Shown here: positions 9,392 through 17,076 of the stretch, in pieces
How the letters are laid out: the number at the start of each line of letters is the position of its first letter
How positions within the stretch are numbered: position 1 is the stretch's first letter
Assembly: GCA_040954595.2 (NCBI GenBank)
Contig: JBECUI020000025.1
Location: 310,001-374,000, forward strand
Direction of reading: 5' to 3'
From: Balanoglossus misakiensis
Taxonomy: Eukaryota > Hemichordata
Length of the DNA: 64,000 bases
Notes under the pieces: model-generated
What the model saw: only the letters and a program-made list of their open reading frames with translations
The model's database searches: none
Told to the model about the DNA's origin: nothing
Position numbers and translations under genes: made by a program

Positions 9392-11044
9392 ATGTTGATT
9401 CGATGGATTGTTGGTGCACTCCTCTTGATAGGTGTCGTAAATGCCCTCACAGCAAACGAAGACACTGAATTTGTTATTCTTGCAGACTACGACAGTGCTC
9501 TGGAATTAAATCCTCTGTATGCCGTTATGAAAGGCGAAGCTCAGATATTTACTGCTCTCCATGTAGGATTAACCTCGTATGAACCAAAGTTTAATCTCAC
9601 TCCTGACCCTGCACTTGCAAAATCATGGACGGTTGATGACAAAGTATATGTTTTTACCCTACGAGAGAATGCTCGTTACAGCAATGGGGAAAGAATTCTT
9701 GCATCCCACGTTCGAGATACATGGCTACGAATTATTGAACTTGGCAAACAATCACCCTTCTCTTCCTTTCTTGATGTCATTGAAAATGCAGATGCCTACC
9801 GAAAAAAGAATGTGAGTAGCAATGAGGTCGGACTTCGAGTTGTATCAGAACGAAAGCTGGAAGTGCGCCTATCGCAGAATGCCGCACATTTTCTTATGCT
9901 GATTTGCCATACCAGTTTCTCCGTCTTGCATCCAAGTCTGCTATACGAGACTGACTTCTGGTCAATGGATGCCATGCCCTCTAGTGGACCCTATCAACTA
10001 GAAAGCAAGACAAAAGAAGAACTGTTGTTGACAAAAAATCCCTACTACTGGGGTGCAGATGATGTGCTCATTCCTAAAATTCGTATTATACTCGACACAA
10101 ACAAATCCCAAAAAACTATTACAGAAGAAATTCAAAACAACCAGATACATTGGGTTATGAGTGGCGATGTTGATTACTCCTTATTAGGCAAGTTTCTTGT
10201 TGCTACTCCTGCATTTGAGAGCACCTATCTGCACTTTAATCTCTTGTCAAAACCTTTGGATAACTCGCGCATACGTGAAGCTCTTTTTTTACTGATTCCC
10301 TGGGAAGAATTTCATAGCAATGCCCTTTGGATACAGCCTGCAACCACGTTGGTTCCGCCGATACGAGGCTATCCGAGCCCGACAATAGCCTGGGAACAAA
10401 ACCCAATACGTGCATATCAAATACTAGCTGAGGAAGGGTATAGTAAAGAGAACCCCCTCCCCGCCATTCGCATTCCCCTACCGGGTACCTCCTATGAGGA
10501 TATTGAGCCTATCCTGACAGAAGCATGGTCAGGAGTAACAGAGGAAGTTGAATTTATACGCTTGACAGTAGAAAATTACTACCAAATAATTAGCAAAAAT
10601 TTCGGATCTTTGAATGTTAATAGCTGGGTCGGAGATTTTGCTGATCCCCTTGCTTTTCTCGACCTTTGGCGTGGGGGCTCTTCCCTCAATCATGCGGGGT
10701 ATGCCGACAGTACCTACGACTCCCTGCTCGCACAAGCCGCGCAAGAATCCGGTACACAACGATATGAAACATTAGCGAAAGCAGAGCAATATCTGTTGGA
10801 AGGGTTTATCCTTATTCCCCTTTCTCATTCCATTTCCATCAACATTATCAATCTTGAAAATGTTTCCGGCTGGTATCCCAACCCACTGGATATCCATCCA
10901 TTTCAGCACTTAAAACTCACTGGTGGATCATCTATTGATGATATGGTGTCTTTCCCTCTAAACAATGAAAAAGGCGAGATTATTCCTCTCGTGCCGACCC
11001 CAGTAAGCCGTTCACCCAGTTCTGTATACGACGATAAAATATAA
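9392..11044 (+). CDS. Peptide/oligopeptide ABC transporter substrate-binding protein (OppA/DppA type)
   Basis: 550 residues. An N-terminal signal peptide (MLIRWIVGALLLIGVVNALT) is followed by the family core: LNPLYAVMKGEAQIFTALHVGL, an ALAKSWTVDDKVYVFTLRENARYSNGE-like block, and the C-terminal part with NSWVGDFADPLAFLDLWRGG and a tail ILIPLSHSISINIINLENVSGWYPNP. This is solute-binding family 5. It has no lipobox Cys, so it would be periplasmic. No permease or ATPase genes are adjacent, so it must work with components encoded elsewhere. Its 3' end overlaps the convergent VTT gene by 65 bp. Confidence 0.88.
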   Translation: MLIRWIVGALLLIGVVNALTANEDTEFVILADYDSALELNPLYAVMKGEAQIFTALHVGLTSYEPKFNLTPDPALAKSWTVDDKVYVFTLRENARYSNGERILASHVRDTWLRIIELGKQSPFSSFLDVIENADAYRKKNVSSNEVGLRVVSERKLEVRLSQNAAHFLMLICHTSFSVLHPSLLYETDFWSMDAMPSSGPYQLESKTKEELLLTKNPYYWGADDVLIPKIRIILDTNKSQKTITEEIQNNQIHWVMSGDVDYSLLGKFLVATPAFESTYLHFNLLSKPLDNSRIREALFLLIPWEEFHSNALWIQPATTLVPPIRGYPSPTIAWEQNPIRAYQILAEEGYSKENPLPAIRIPLPGTSYEDIEPILTEAWSGVTEEVEFIRLTVENYYQIISKNFGSLNVNSWVGDFADPLAFLDLWRGGSSLNHAGYADSTYDSLLAQAAQESGTQRYETLAKAEQYLLEGFILIPLSHSISINIINLENVSGWYPNPLDIHPFQHLKLTGGSSIDDMVSFPLNNEKGEIIPLVPTPVSRSPSSVYDDKI

Positions 11045-11690
11045 TAAACCCGATACTGATAATAAGCGTAAGCGCAGCAAGAATAATAAACATGCCCCAG
11101 TTACGTTCCTGTATCAGATTCCCAGCGATGGTACTTCCTACGATGCCGGGTAAACGTGCTATGGATGTTGAAATAATAAAAAGCACAAAGGGAATACGGG
11201 TGAGCCCGCCAAGGTAATACAAAACGTCCTTGGGAAACCCAGGTATAAAAAATAAAAGCAAGAAAATACTCCATGCATGCCCGCTTGTTGCTAGATTTTC
11301 AAAGCGGAGATAGTTTTTTCTGCCAATAATAAAGCGAACAAACCCTGCCCCGCTATACCGAGCAATGTAAAAACAAATCGTGCCTGCCAATAAAATGCCA
11401 ATGTATAAATAAATACTCGCAGGGAAGGCGCCAAATACATATCCACCTGCTATCTGTACGATCTCGCCTGGAAGAAAAAATATTACTACCTGTAGCACTT
11501 GTAAAAAGATAAAAAGCAGAATAGACCAGCTCCCACGTTCCAGCAACCAGTCCCTCATCTGATCCCCATCACCCAATAATAAGGATATTTCCTCGCTAAA
11601 TACAAATGTCAAGACAATGACCAGTAAAATAAAGACAGGAAATAGCAAATGCTTCCATAAAAACTTCTCCTTTCTTGATAAACTTGCCAT
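10980..11690 (-). CDS. VTT-domain membrane protein (TVP38/TMEM64 family)
   Basis: 236 residues with about six hydrophobic segments. The VTT/SNARE-associated core is visible: FFLPGEIVQIAGGYVFG (residues ~72-88), GTICFYIARYSGAGFVRF and FFIPGFPKDVLYYLGGLT (~148-165). The family includes DedA-like scramblases and transporters; in bacteria several are linked to lipid-carrier recycling or membrane homeostasis. Here the role is unassigned. It is divergent from carD with 20 bp between starts, and its 3' end runs into the oppA-like gene. Confidence 0.8.
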   Translation of the reverse strand: MASLSRKEKFLWKHLLFPVFILLVIVLTFVFSEEISLLLGDGDQMRDWLLERGSWSILLFIFLQVLQVVIFFLPGEIVQIAGGYVFGAFPASIYLYIGILLAGTICFYIARYSGAGFVRFIIGRKNYLRFENLATSGHAWSIFLLLFFIPGFPKDVLYYLGGLTRIPFVLFIISTSIARLPGIVGSTIAGNLIQERNWGMFIILAALTLIISIGFIIFYRRIQNWVNGLLGSAREE

Positions 11691-11703
11691 AATACAGTAT
11701 ACT
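11675..11703 (+). promoter_or_regulatory. Promoter of carD, implying a leaderless transcript
   Basis: TTGATA (11675-11680), 17 bp, TATACT (11698-11703), with the carD ATG at 11711, eight bases past the -10. Transcription would begin at or next to the start codon. No Shine-Dalgarno sequence is present. Confidence 0.55.
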
Positions 11704-11710
11704 ATACTAT

Positions 11711-12388
11711 ATGGCAGAAAAAAAGAAGACTACCGATAAACCTAAGCGTTTTTCCAAGAATCAATACGTTGTATATCCTTCACAAGGCATCGGTGTTGTT
11801 ACTGCAATAAAAAAGATTAAATTCAATGACAAACTTATCGATTACTACATACTGTACATTGATAATACAAAAATGACTATAAAGATTCCTGTTGACCGTG
11901 CCATCGAACTGGGCCTTCGATCAGTCGTGAATAAACAAAAAGCTTTAGCCGCATTAAAGGTGCTTGAAGAAAAATATGTACTAGTAAATAGTGATTGGAA
12001 ACAGCGTTATCAAACAAGTATCAACCTATTGAAAGACGGTGCCATCACCAATATTGCACGCATTGTTCATGCACTCTACAACCGAAAACAAGTAAAGGAA
12101 TTGCCTATCTTTGAACGCAAACTCTACGACAGTGCCTTGCAACTTCTTATCGAAGAAGTTTCCATCGCCTGCAAACTAAGTAAGGAAGAAACCGAAAAGA
12201 ATATTATTAACCTCCTCGAAGCACAAAAAGCAAAGGAAGAGAACATAATTAAGGAAGAAAACTTAGAAGAGTATAATCAATACGAAGAGAATAGCGATAC
12301 TGATGAAAACACCGACGACGAAAACAATGATGATGATGATGATGCCGACGACGATGATGATACCGACGATGCCGACGACGATGAATGA
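11711..12388 (+). CDS. CarD-family transcriptional regulator with long acidic tail
   Basis: 225 residues. Residues ~15-75 form the CarD/TRCF RNA-polymerase-interacting domain (YVVYPSQGIGVVTAIKKI, then DYYILYIDNTKMTIKIPVD). A helical DNA-binding domain follows (~80-160: ALKVLEEK, RYQTSINLLKDG, LYNRKQVKELPIFERKLYDSA). CarD binds RNAP beta and stabilises the open complex, notably at rRNA promoters. Unusual is the last ~50 residues, almost entirely Asp/Glu/Asn. The stop overlaps the nth start (ATGA), so the two are cotranslated. It lies in front of endonuclease III and seems to be expressed from a leaderless transcript. Confidence 0.85.
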   Translation: MAEKKKTTDKPKRFSKNQYVVYPSQGIGVVTAIKKIKFNDKLIDYYILYIDNTKMTIKIPVDRAIELGLRSVVNKQKALAALKVLEEKYVLVNSDWKQRYQTSINLLKDGAITNIARIVHALYNRKQVKELPIFERKLYDSALQLLIEEVSIACKLSKEETEKNIINLLEAQKAKEENIIKEENLEEYNQYEENSDTDENTDDENNDDDDDADDDDDTDDADDDE

Positions 12389-13029
12389 AAACCAATGAGA
12401 TCCAAACCTTCCGTACCATCGCGAACACTGTACAGGGCATTCCTTCCCTTACCCGTATCGCAACAAAACAACAGCCGCTTTTCGTCCTGATCTCCACCAT
12501 TATATCCTTACGGACAAAAGATGCCGTAACTGATGCCGCCTCTGCACGTTTATTTGCACTGGGACAGGAGGCAAGTATGATCGCAAACCTTCCGCTCAAA
12601 ACCGTCGAAGATGCTATCTATCCGGCCGGTTTCTACCGAACAAAGGCACGAAACATTATTAGAATATGCAGAATTATAGATACCGATTATAACGGGCAAA
12701 CTCCGGCAACGCTTGATACCTTGCTTGCCCTACCCGGGGTCGGCAGAAAGACTGCCACCCTTGTCCTGGGACTCGGATATGGCATTCCTGCTATCTGTGT
12801 TGATACCCATGTGCACCGTATAGCAAACAGGCTTCAGTGGATAGAGACAAGAAATCCGGAAGAAAGTGAATATGCACTTGAGAAGATATTTCCGAAAGAC
12901 ATGTGGATTATGCTAAATACGGTACTCGTCCGGTTCGGACAGACAGTCTGTAGACCGCAATCGCCCTTCTGCACTACCTGCCCAGTCAATGAAATCTGTG
13001 CCCGTATTGGTGTTCAACGATCCCGCTAG
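12385..13029 (+). CDS. nth: Endonuclease III (DNA glycosylase/AP lyase)
   Basis: 214 residues, normal length. It excises oxidised pyrimidines and nicks abasic sites in base excision repair. Visible: the helix-hairpin-helix LLALPGVGRKTATLVLG (residues ~112-128) with the catalytic Lys, the catalytic Asp in VDTHVHRIANRL (~138-149), and a C-terminal 4Fe-4S loop with Cys spacing C-x6-C-x2-C-x5-C (CRPQSPFCTTCPVNEIC). The start overlaps the carD stop. It overlaps the convergent ATPase gene by 4 bp. Confidence 0.93.
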   Translation: MKTNEIQTFRTIANTVQGIPSLTRIATKQQPLFVLISTIISLRTKDAVTDAASARLFALGQEASMIANLPLKTVEDAIYPAGFYRTKARNIIRICRIIDTDYNGQTPATLDTLLALPGVGRKTATLVLGLGYGIPAICVDTHVHRIANRLQWIETRNPEESEYALEKIFPKDMWIMLNTVLVRFGQTVCRPQSPFCTTCPVNEICARIGVQRSR

Positions 13030-13724
13030 ACCTTGCGGATAAGCAAGGTTCGACTATCCAACTCCAAAGGAAGTTTAGAATGACTTTCGTACTCGTGATC
13101 CTTTACGAGAGAAAGAATGATATGATTCTTCTCCGGCTTGAGGAAACAAGCAATATCAAAACAGGAATCATAATCAGTTAGTACCTTCATTACCCCGTCT
13201 TCTTTGCTTTCACGATGAGAAGAAGCACTGAACCATGCAGTAATTCCCTGTTCTACAACAAACGATTTTACTTTCATAATAAAATCTGTATTGCCGCTGG
13301 AGAAATCATATCCGTCAAAGACAACGACATTAGCAGGGAACTGTCCATCCGTAATCATTGCAGAAAGGGTAGTAATAACACGGGCACCATTCTGTACCGC
13401 CTGCTGAGAGAAATGCATGAGTACTCGATTATGAATAATTTCGTCATGTATCTCCATAGGTGATTCCAAATTCTTTTCTTGTGCAAGTGTTTTGAAACTG
13501 TTTTCATACCAGTCCATAATGTGATCAAGCCTATCAGCAAATGATACATGAATAACCGACTTATTCTGAAGCAGCTGATCAATGGCAATGTGTACCAAAC
13601 AAGCTGTCTTCCCGACACCATGCCGTGATATAAAAACACCAAGTTCACCTTTCCGAAGCCCTCCATGGCTTGCCTGTTCCAAAAGTCTGAGTGCACTCTT
13701 TTTAACCAATTCTTCTTTTAACAC
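13026..13724 (-). CDS. RecA/KaiC-like P-loop ATPase, spirochaetal conserved protein
   Basis: 232 residues from a GTG start with GAGGAG upstream. The Walker A-like loop is FISRHGVGKTACL (residues ~31-43). A hydrophobic strand ending in Asp (ANVVVFDGYDF, ~130-140) looks like Walker B, and the fold order fits a small RecA/KaiC-type ATPase. It begins 16 bp after fusA on the same strand and is likely cotranscribed with it. I know similar proteins in spirochaetes only as hypotheticals; no substrate or partner can be named. Confidence 0.65.
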   Translation of the reverse strand: MLKEELVKKSALRLLEQASHGGLRKGELGVFISRHGVGKTACLVHIAIDQLLQNKSVIHVSFADRLDHIMDWYENSFKTLAQEKNLESPMEIHDEIIHNRVLMHFSQQAVQNGARVITTLSAMITDGQFPANVVVFDGYDFSSGNTDFIMKVKSFVVEQGITAWFSASSHRESKEDGVMKVLTDYDSCFDIACFLKPEKNHIILSLVKDHEYESHSKLPLELDSRTLLIRKV

Positions 13725-13740
13725 CTTACTACTTCTCCTC

Positions 13741-15825
13741 TTATTTTTTGCCTTCCTGTCTTTGCTTTAAAAAAGTTTCTCGCAGTTCCAGAAGAGTATT
13801 CTGCGGGACCTTGCCATAATGCATAAATTCCATACTAAACGTTGCCTGTCCCTGCGTCATGGAACGGAGTGCCGTGGAATAGCCAAACATCTCGCTCAGT
13901 GGGACCTCTGCCTCAACAACAGTAAATTTATTCTCATCGCTAGTACTAATAATTGTTCCCCTCCGTTGATTAATGCTCGCAAAAATATTCCCTTGAAAAT
14001 CTACCGGCCCCTCAACATTCACCTTCATAAGTGGTTCCAACCCCACCGGTTTTGCTGCATCATAACTATGCCGGAGTGCTCCAATGGCTGCTGCTCGAAA
14101 TGCCTGATCAGATGAGTCAACCTGATGAGTAGTTCCGTCGACAATGACCACACGTAACTTAACTATCGGATATCCAAGAAATGTTCCCTTCTTTACTGCT
14201 TCGCGGAATCCCTTGTCGCAGGAACTGATGTATTCACTTGGAATAGCCCCTCCCTTGATCTTGCTCTCAAACTCGTAATCGCCCTCTTCAAGGGGTTCAA
14301 CGTATCCTGCAATTCTTCCAAACTGACCTGCCCCACCGGTTTGCTTCTTATGGGTATAATCAAATTCTGCACGGGCTGTAATTGTCTCGCGATAGGCAAC
14401 CTGTGGGTTTCCGACAATAACATCGGCATTGTACTCTCGTCTGATCCGCTCCAGATATACATCAAGATGTAATTCTCCCATACCCTTGATAATTGTTTCC
14501 TGAGATTCCTTATCAACCGAGGTCTGAAAGGTTGGGTCCTCTCGCGAAAATCGTTCTAATGCCTTAAGCAGTTTATCTGATGATAACTTGTCTTTTGGTT
14601 TGACTGCGAGTGATATAACGGGGTCCGGCACATACATGGAAGTCATGGAATACTGGATGCCTGTTCCACAGAAAGTATCGCCTGATCGGCAATCAATGCC
14701 AAAGAGTGCAACAATATCGCCGGGGTCTGCTTCGCTTATATCTTCCATAGTACTGGCATGCATGCGTACAAGTCGTCCGATCTTGGTTTTATTGCCGGTA
14801 CGACTGTTCGTAAGGGTAACTCCCTTCTTTACCATGCCCTGGTAGACCCGAATGTAGGTCAACTGTCCATACGGTCCTTCCTCTAATTTAAAGGCAAGCG
14901 CAACTGTCGGTTGTGTACTGTCACAGACTAAGGAAACTTCCTTCTCGTTATCACTTAAATCTAAGGCAATGTTCTCACTGTCATCAGGATTTGGCAAATA
15001 AGACAAAACTGCATCCAGTAGATCCTGTATTCCCTTGTTCTTATAGGCTGACCCGAGAAATACCGGACATATCTTGTTCTGCAAGGTTCCAATACGTATT
15101 GCCTCGCGAATGGATTCGACATCAACGTTTTCCTCCAATATCTGCTCGGTCAGTGTATCGCAAAATATGCTTGCCGCATCAAGAAGAAGTTCATGGTACT
15201 TGGCTGCCTCTTCCTGCAACTCCGCAGGTATTTCTTCTACCCGTACTGTCTCGCCCTGATTGCCATCAAAATAATGTGCCTTCATATCCACCAAATCAAT
15301 AAGACCGCGATGCTCCCCCTCAAGTCCAATGGGTAGCTGCATCATAACGGGATTTAAGCCGAGTTTTTCAGCTAATTGATCCTTAACCTTCAGTGGATTG
15401 GCTCCAACTCGATCACATTTATTCACAAATGCTATGCGCGGAACCTTGTACCGCTTTAACTGCTTATCGACGGTGATAGATTGCGACTGTACTCCACCAA
15501 CGGAGCAAAGTACTAGTATTGCTCCGTCCAACACCCGCAGTGCACGCTCGACTTCAATCGTAAAATCGACATGTCCCGGGGTATCAATTATGTTAATGGG
15601 ATGATTCTTCCAAGTAACATTCGTCGCTGCAGAAGCTATGGTGATGCCGCGTTCCCGCTCTAGCTCCATAGAGTCCATGGTCGCACCGACGCCATCCTTG
15701 CCTCGTACTTCATGAATAGCATGTATCTTCTCGCAATAAAACAATATTCGTTCGGTCAACGTTGTTTTACCACTATCAATATGAGCACTAATTCCTATGT
15801 TACGCATTTGTTTCGTATTGCTCAT
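13741..15825 (-). CDS. fusA: Elongation factor G, spirochaetal/mitochondrial-like type (spdEFG1)
   Basis: 694 residues. It is the translocase GTPase of the ribosome. G1 is [12 protein letters not shown] (residues ~15-26; typical EF-G has HxDAGKTT), followed by the switch I block [19 protein letters not shown] and G3 DTPGHVDF and G4 NKCDR. The HIDSGKTTL and [19 protein letters not shown] forms are shared with mitochondrial EF-G1 and the spirochaete/planctomycete spdEFG1, which handles translocation while a separate spdEFG2 handles recycling. Domain IV ([20 protein letters not shown] and the [14 protein letters not shown] insert) is complete. Downstream on the same strand is the RecA-like ATPase. 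Confidence 0.93.
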   Translation of the reverse strand: MSNTKQMRNIGISAHIDSGKTTLTERILFYCEKIHAIHEVRGKDGVGATMDSMELERERGITIASAATNVTWKNHPINIIDTPGHVDFTIEVERALRVLDGAILVLCSVGGVQSQSITVDKQLKRYKVPRIAFVNKCDRVGANPLKVKDQLAEKLGLNPVMMQLPIGLEGEHRGLIDLVDMKAHYFDGNQGETVRVEEIPAELQEEAAKYHELLLDAASIFCDTLTEQILEENVDVESIREAIRIGTLQNKICPVFLGSAYKNKGIQDLLDAVLSYLPNPDDSENIALDLSDNEKEVSLVCDSTQPTVALAFKLEEGPYGQLTYIRVYQGMVKKGVTLTNSRTGNKTKIGRLVRMHASTMEDISEADPGDIVALFGIDCRSGDTFCGTGIQYSMTSMYVPDPVISLAVKPKDKLSSDKLLKALERFSREDPTFQTSVDKESQETIIKGMGELHLDVYLERIRREYNADVIVGNPQVAYRETITARAEFDYTHKKQTGGAGQFGRIAGYVEPLEEGDYEFESKIKGGAIPSEYISSCDKGFREAVKKGTFLGYPIVKLRVVIVDGTTHQVDSSDQAFRAAAIGALRHSYDAAKPVGLEPLMKVNVEGPVDFQGNIFASINQRRGTIISTSDENKFTVVEAEVPLSEMFGYSTALRSMTQGQATFSMEFMHYGKVPQNTLLELRETFLKQRQEGKK

Positions 15826-15983
15826 TCTACAACCCTAATTACTCTTAAACTACAGTATACATTCATATACGGACGTATACTACTATATGACTGCTACTTA
15901 TACAAGACAAGGACGGCAGTCTATGCAAAAAAAAAACAACTTGTGGTACACTATAAGAATAATATGAAAGATACCACCACAGT

Positions 15984-16805
15984 ATGAATGAACGATACAA
16001 ACTGCTTATGTGTAAACCGGATTATTTTGATGTCCAGTATGTTATCAATCCCTGGATGAAGAATAATGTTAATACGACAAAAAAAGAACTTGTAGCACAA
16101 CAATGGGATGCCCTGTACAGCGCATTGTCTTCACGTGCTGAAGTTGTTCTTGTGAAACCACAACCGGAACTACCCGATATGGTCTTTACTGCAAATGCAG
16201 CCCTTGTTCTGAATGATACTGCCCTGATAAGCAAATTCAGAATGCCCGAAAGAATTGGAGAAGAGGTCTTTTTTACGGAGTGGATGCAAAAAAACATATC
16301 AGATTGTCATACGCCCACATCTTACTTTGAAGGTTGCGGCGATGCTCTTCCCGACGATAAAAGAAATTGTATCTGGTTTGGACATGGGGTCCGTTCGGAA
16401 CGTTCTGCACAAGCGGATATTGAACAAACGTTTGACATCGAATGCCTCCCCCTGACACTCGTAAACAAGTCTTTTTATCATTTAGATACGTGCTTCTGTC
16501 CTCTACCCAATTCCTACTGCATGTACTATCCCGATGCCTTTGACCGGCAGTCAAATGAACTGATTAAATCACGGATAAAAGAAGAACATCGTATCGTTGT
16601 TTCTGACAACGATGCAAAGAACTTTGTCTGTAATGCAGTACTTATTGACCAGAATACTATTGTCCTAAGCTGCATAAGCTCCTCTCTCCGGCAGAAACTG
16701 GAAGAACTGGGTTTTGTGATAGTAGAAACACCGCTTACCGAGTTTATAAAAAGTGGAGGGTCTGCTCGCTGCCTCAGTCTGCGGGTAGATGAGGTGTGGA
16801 AATAA
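15984..16805 (+). CDS. Amidinotransferase/dimethylargininase-like enzyme
   Basis: 273 residues, guanidino-group-modifying superfamily (beta/alpha propeller). Visible residues: LVKPQPELPDMVFTANAAL (~residues 57-75, substrate-binding Asp), the catalytic His in SFYHLDTCFCPLP (~residue 172), and the nucleophilic Cys in KSGGSARCLSLR near the C-terminus (~residue 264). Such enzymes hydrolyse N-methylarginines or arginine-like compounds to citrulline plus amine/ammonia. The exact substrate is not resolved. The gene is monocistronic; a strong hairpin at 16846-16870 follows it and is shared with the tracrRNA on the other strand. Confidence 0.8.
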   Translation: MNERYKLLMCKPDYFDVQYVINPWMKNNVNTTKKELVAQQWDALYSALSSRAEVVLVKPQPELPDMVFTANAALVLNDTALISKFRMPERIGEEVFFTEWMQKNISDCHTPTSYFEGCGDALPDDKRNCIWFGHGVRSERSAQADIEQTFDIECLPLTLVNKSFYHLDTCFCPLPNSYCMYYPDAFDRQSNELIKSRIKEEHRIVVSDNDAKNFVCNAVLIDQNTIVLSCISSSLRQKLEELGFVIVETPLTEFIKSGGSARCLSLRVDEVWK

Positions 16806-16840
16806 TAGGAGCTCATTGCTCCATCTGTAATCGCGTGTAT

Positions 16841-16870
16841 AAAAAATAGACCACGTCAAACGTGGTCTAT
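16841..16870 (-). terminator. Rho-independent terminator of tracrRNA (possibly bidirectional)
   Basis: A 10-11 bp perfect stem (ATAGACCACG paired with CGTGGTCTAT, loop about 5 nt) is followed on the minus strand by six T residues. It lies just after the dimethylargininase-like gene, so it may also stop transcription arriving from that side, though the plus strand lacks a T tract. Confidence 0.8.
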
Positions 16871-16994
16871 GGCAACGGATACAACCGGAGTTACATCCGC
16901 GATTGGTGCAGCAGACATAGTCTGCTTGCTTGTTAATGATAGCCCCTAAACTACCGATATGCTATAACAACTGGTAACTACTGTTCCCAGTGTT
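16841..16994 (-). ncRNA. tracrRNA of the type II CRISPR system
   Basis: Read on the minus strand from about 16994. An anti-repeat (about 16939-16972) reads GTTATAGCATATCGGTAG followed by TTTAGGGGCTATC, which pairs with nearly the whole CRISPR repeat as transcribed from the minus strand. Then come a nexus-like hairpin (GCAAGCAG...CTGCTGC, about 16909-16931), a second hairpin region around GCGGATGTAACTCCG, and the terminator hairpin. Length is about 150 nt. A perfect-spacing promoter precedes it. Its divergent position directly upstream of cas9 is typical of type II loci. Everything needed for the RNA looks intact, in contrast to the protein genes. Confidence 0.88.
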
Positions 16995-17000
16995 TCCTCT

Positions 17001-17029
17001 ATAATAGCAGACCTTATACATTGTGTCAA
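17001..17029 (-). promoter_or_regulatory. tracrRNA promoter
   Basis: On the minus strand: TTGACA (17024-17029), 17-bp spacer, TATTAT (17001-17006). The predicted start is near 16994. It is one of the best promoter matches in the window and is divergent from cas9. Confidence 0.8.
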
Positions 17030-17076
17030 CACGAATCAGTAGATTTTTATGTAACACTATGATAGTATTACATATT

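Noticed and set aside
12249-12599. Histidine/arginine-rich and serine-rich frames antisense to carD
   Set aside because: They are shadows of the GAT/GAC-rich acidic tail of carD read backwards.
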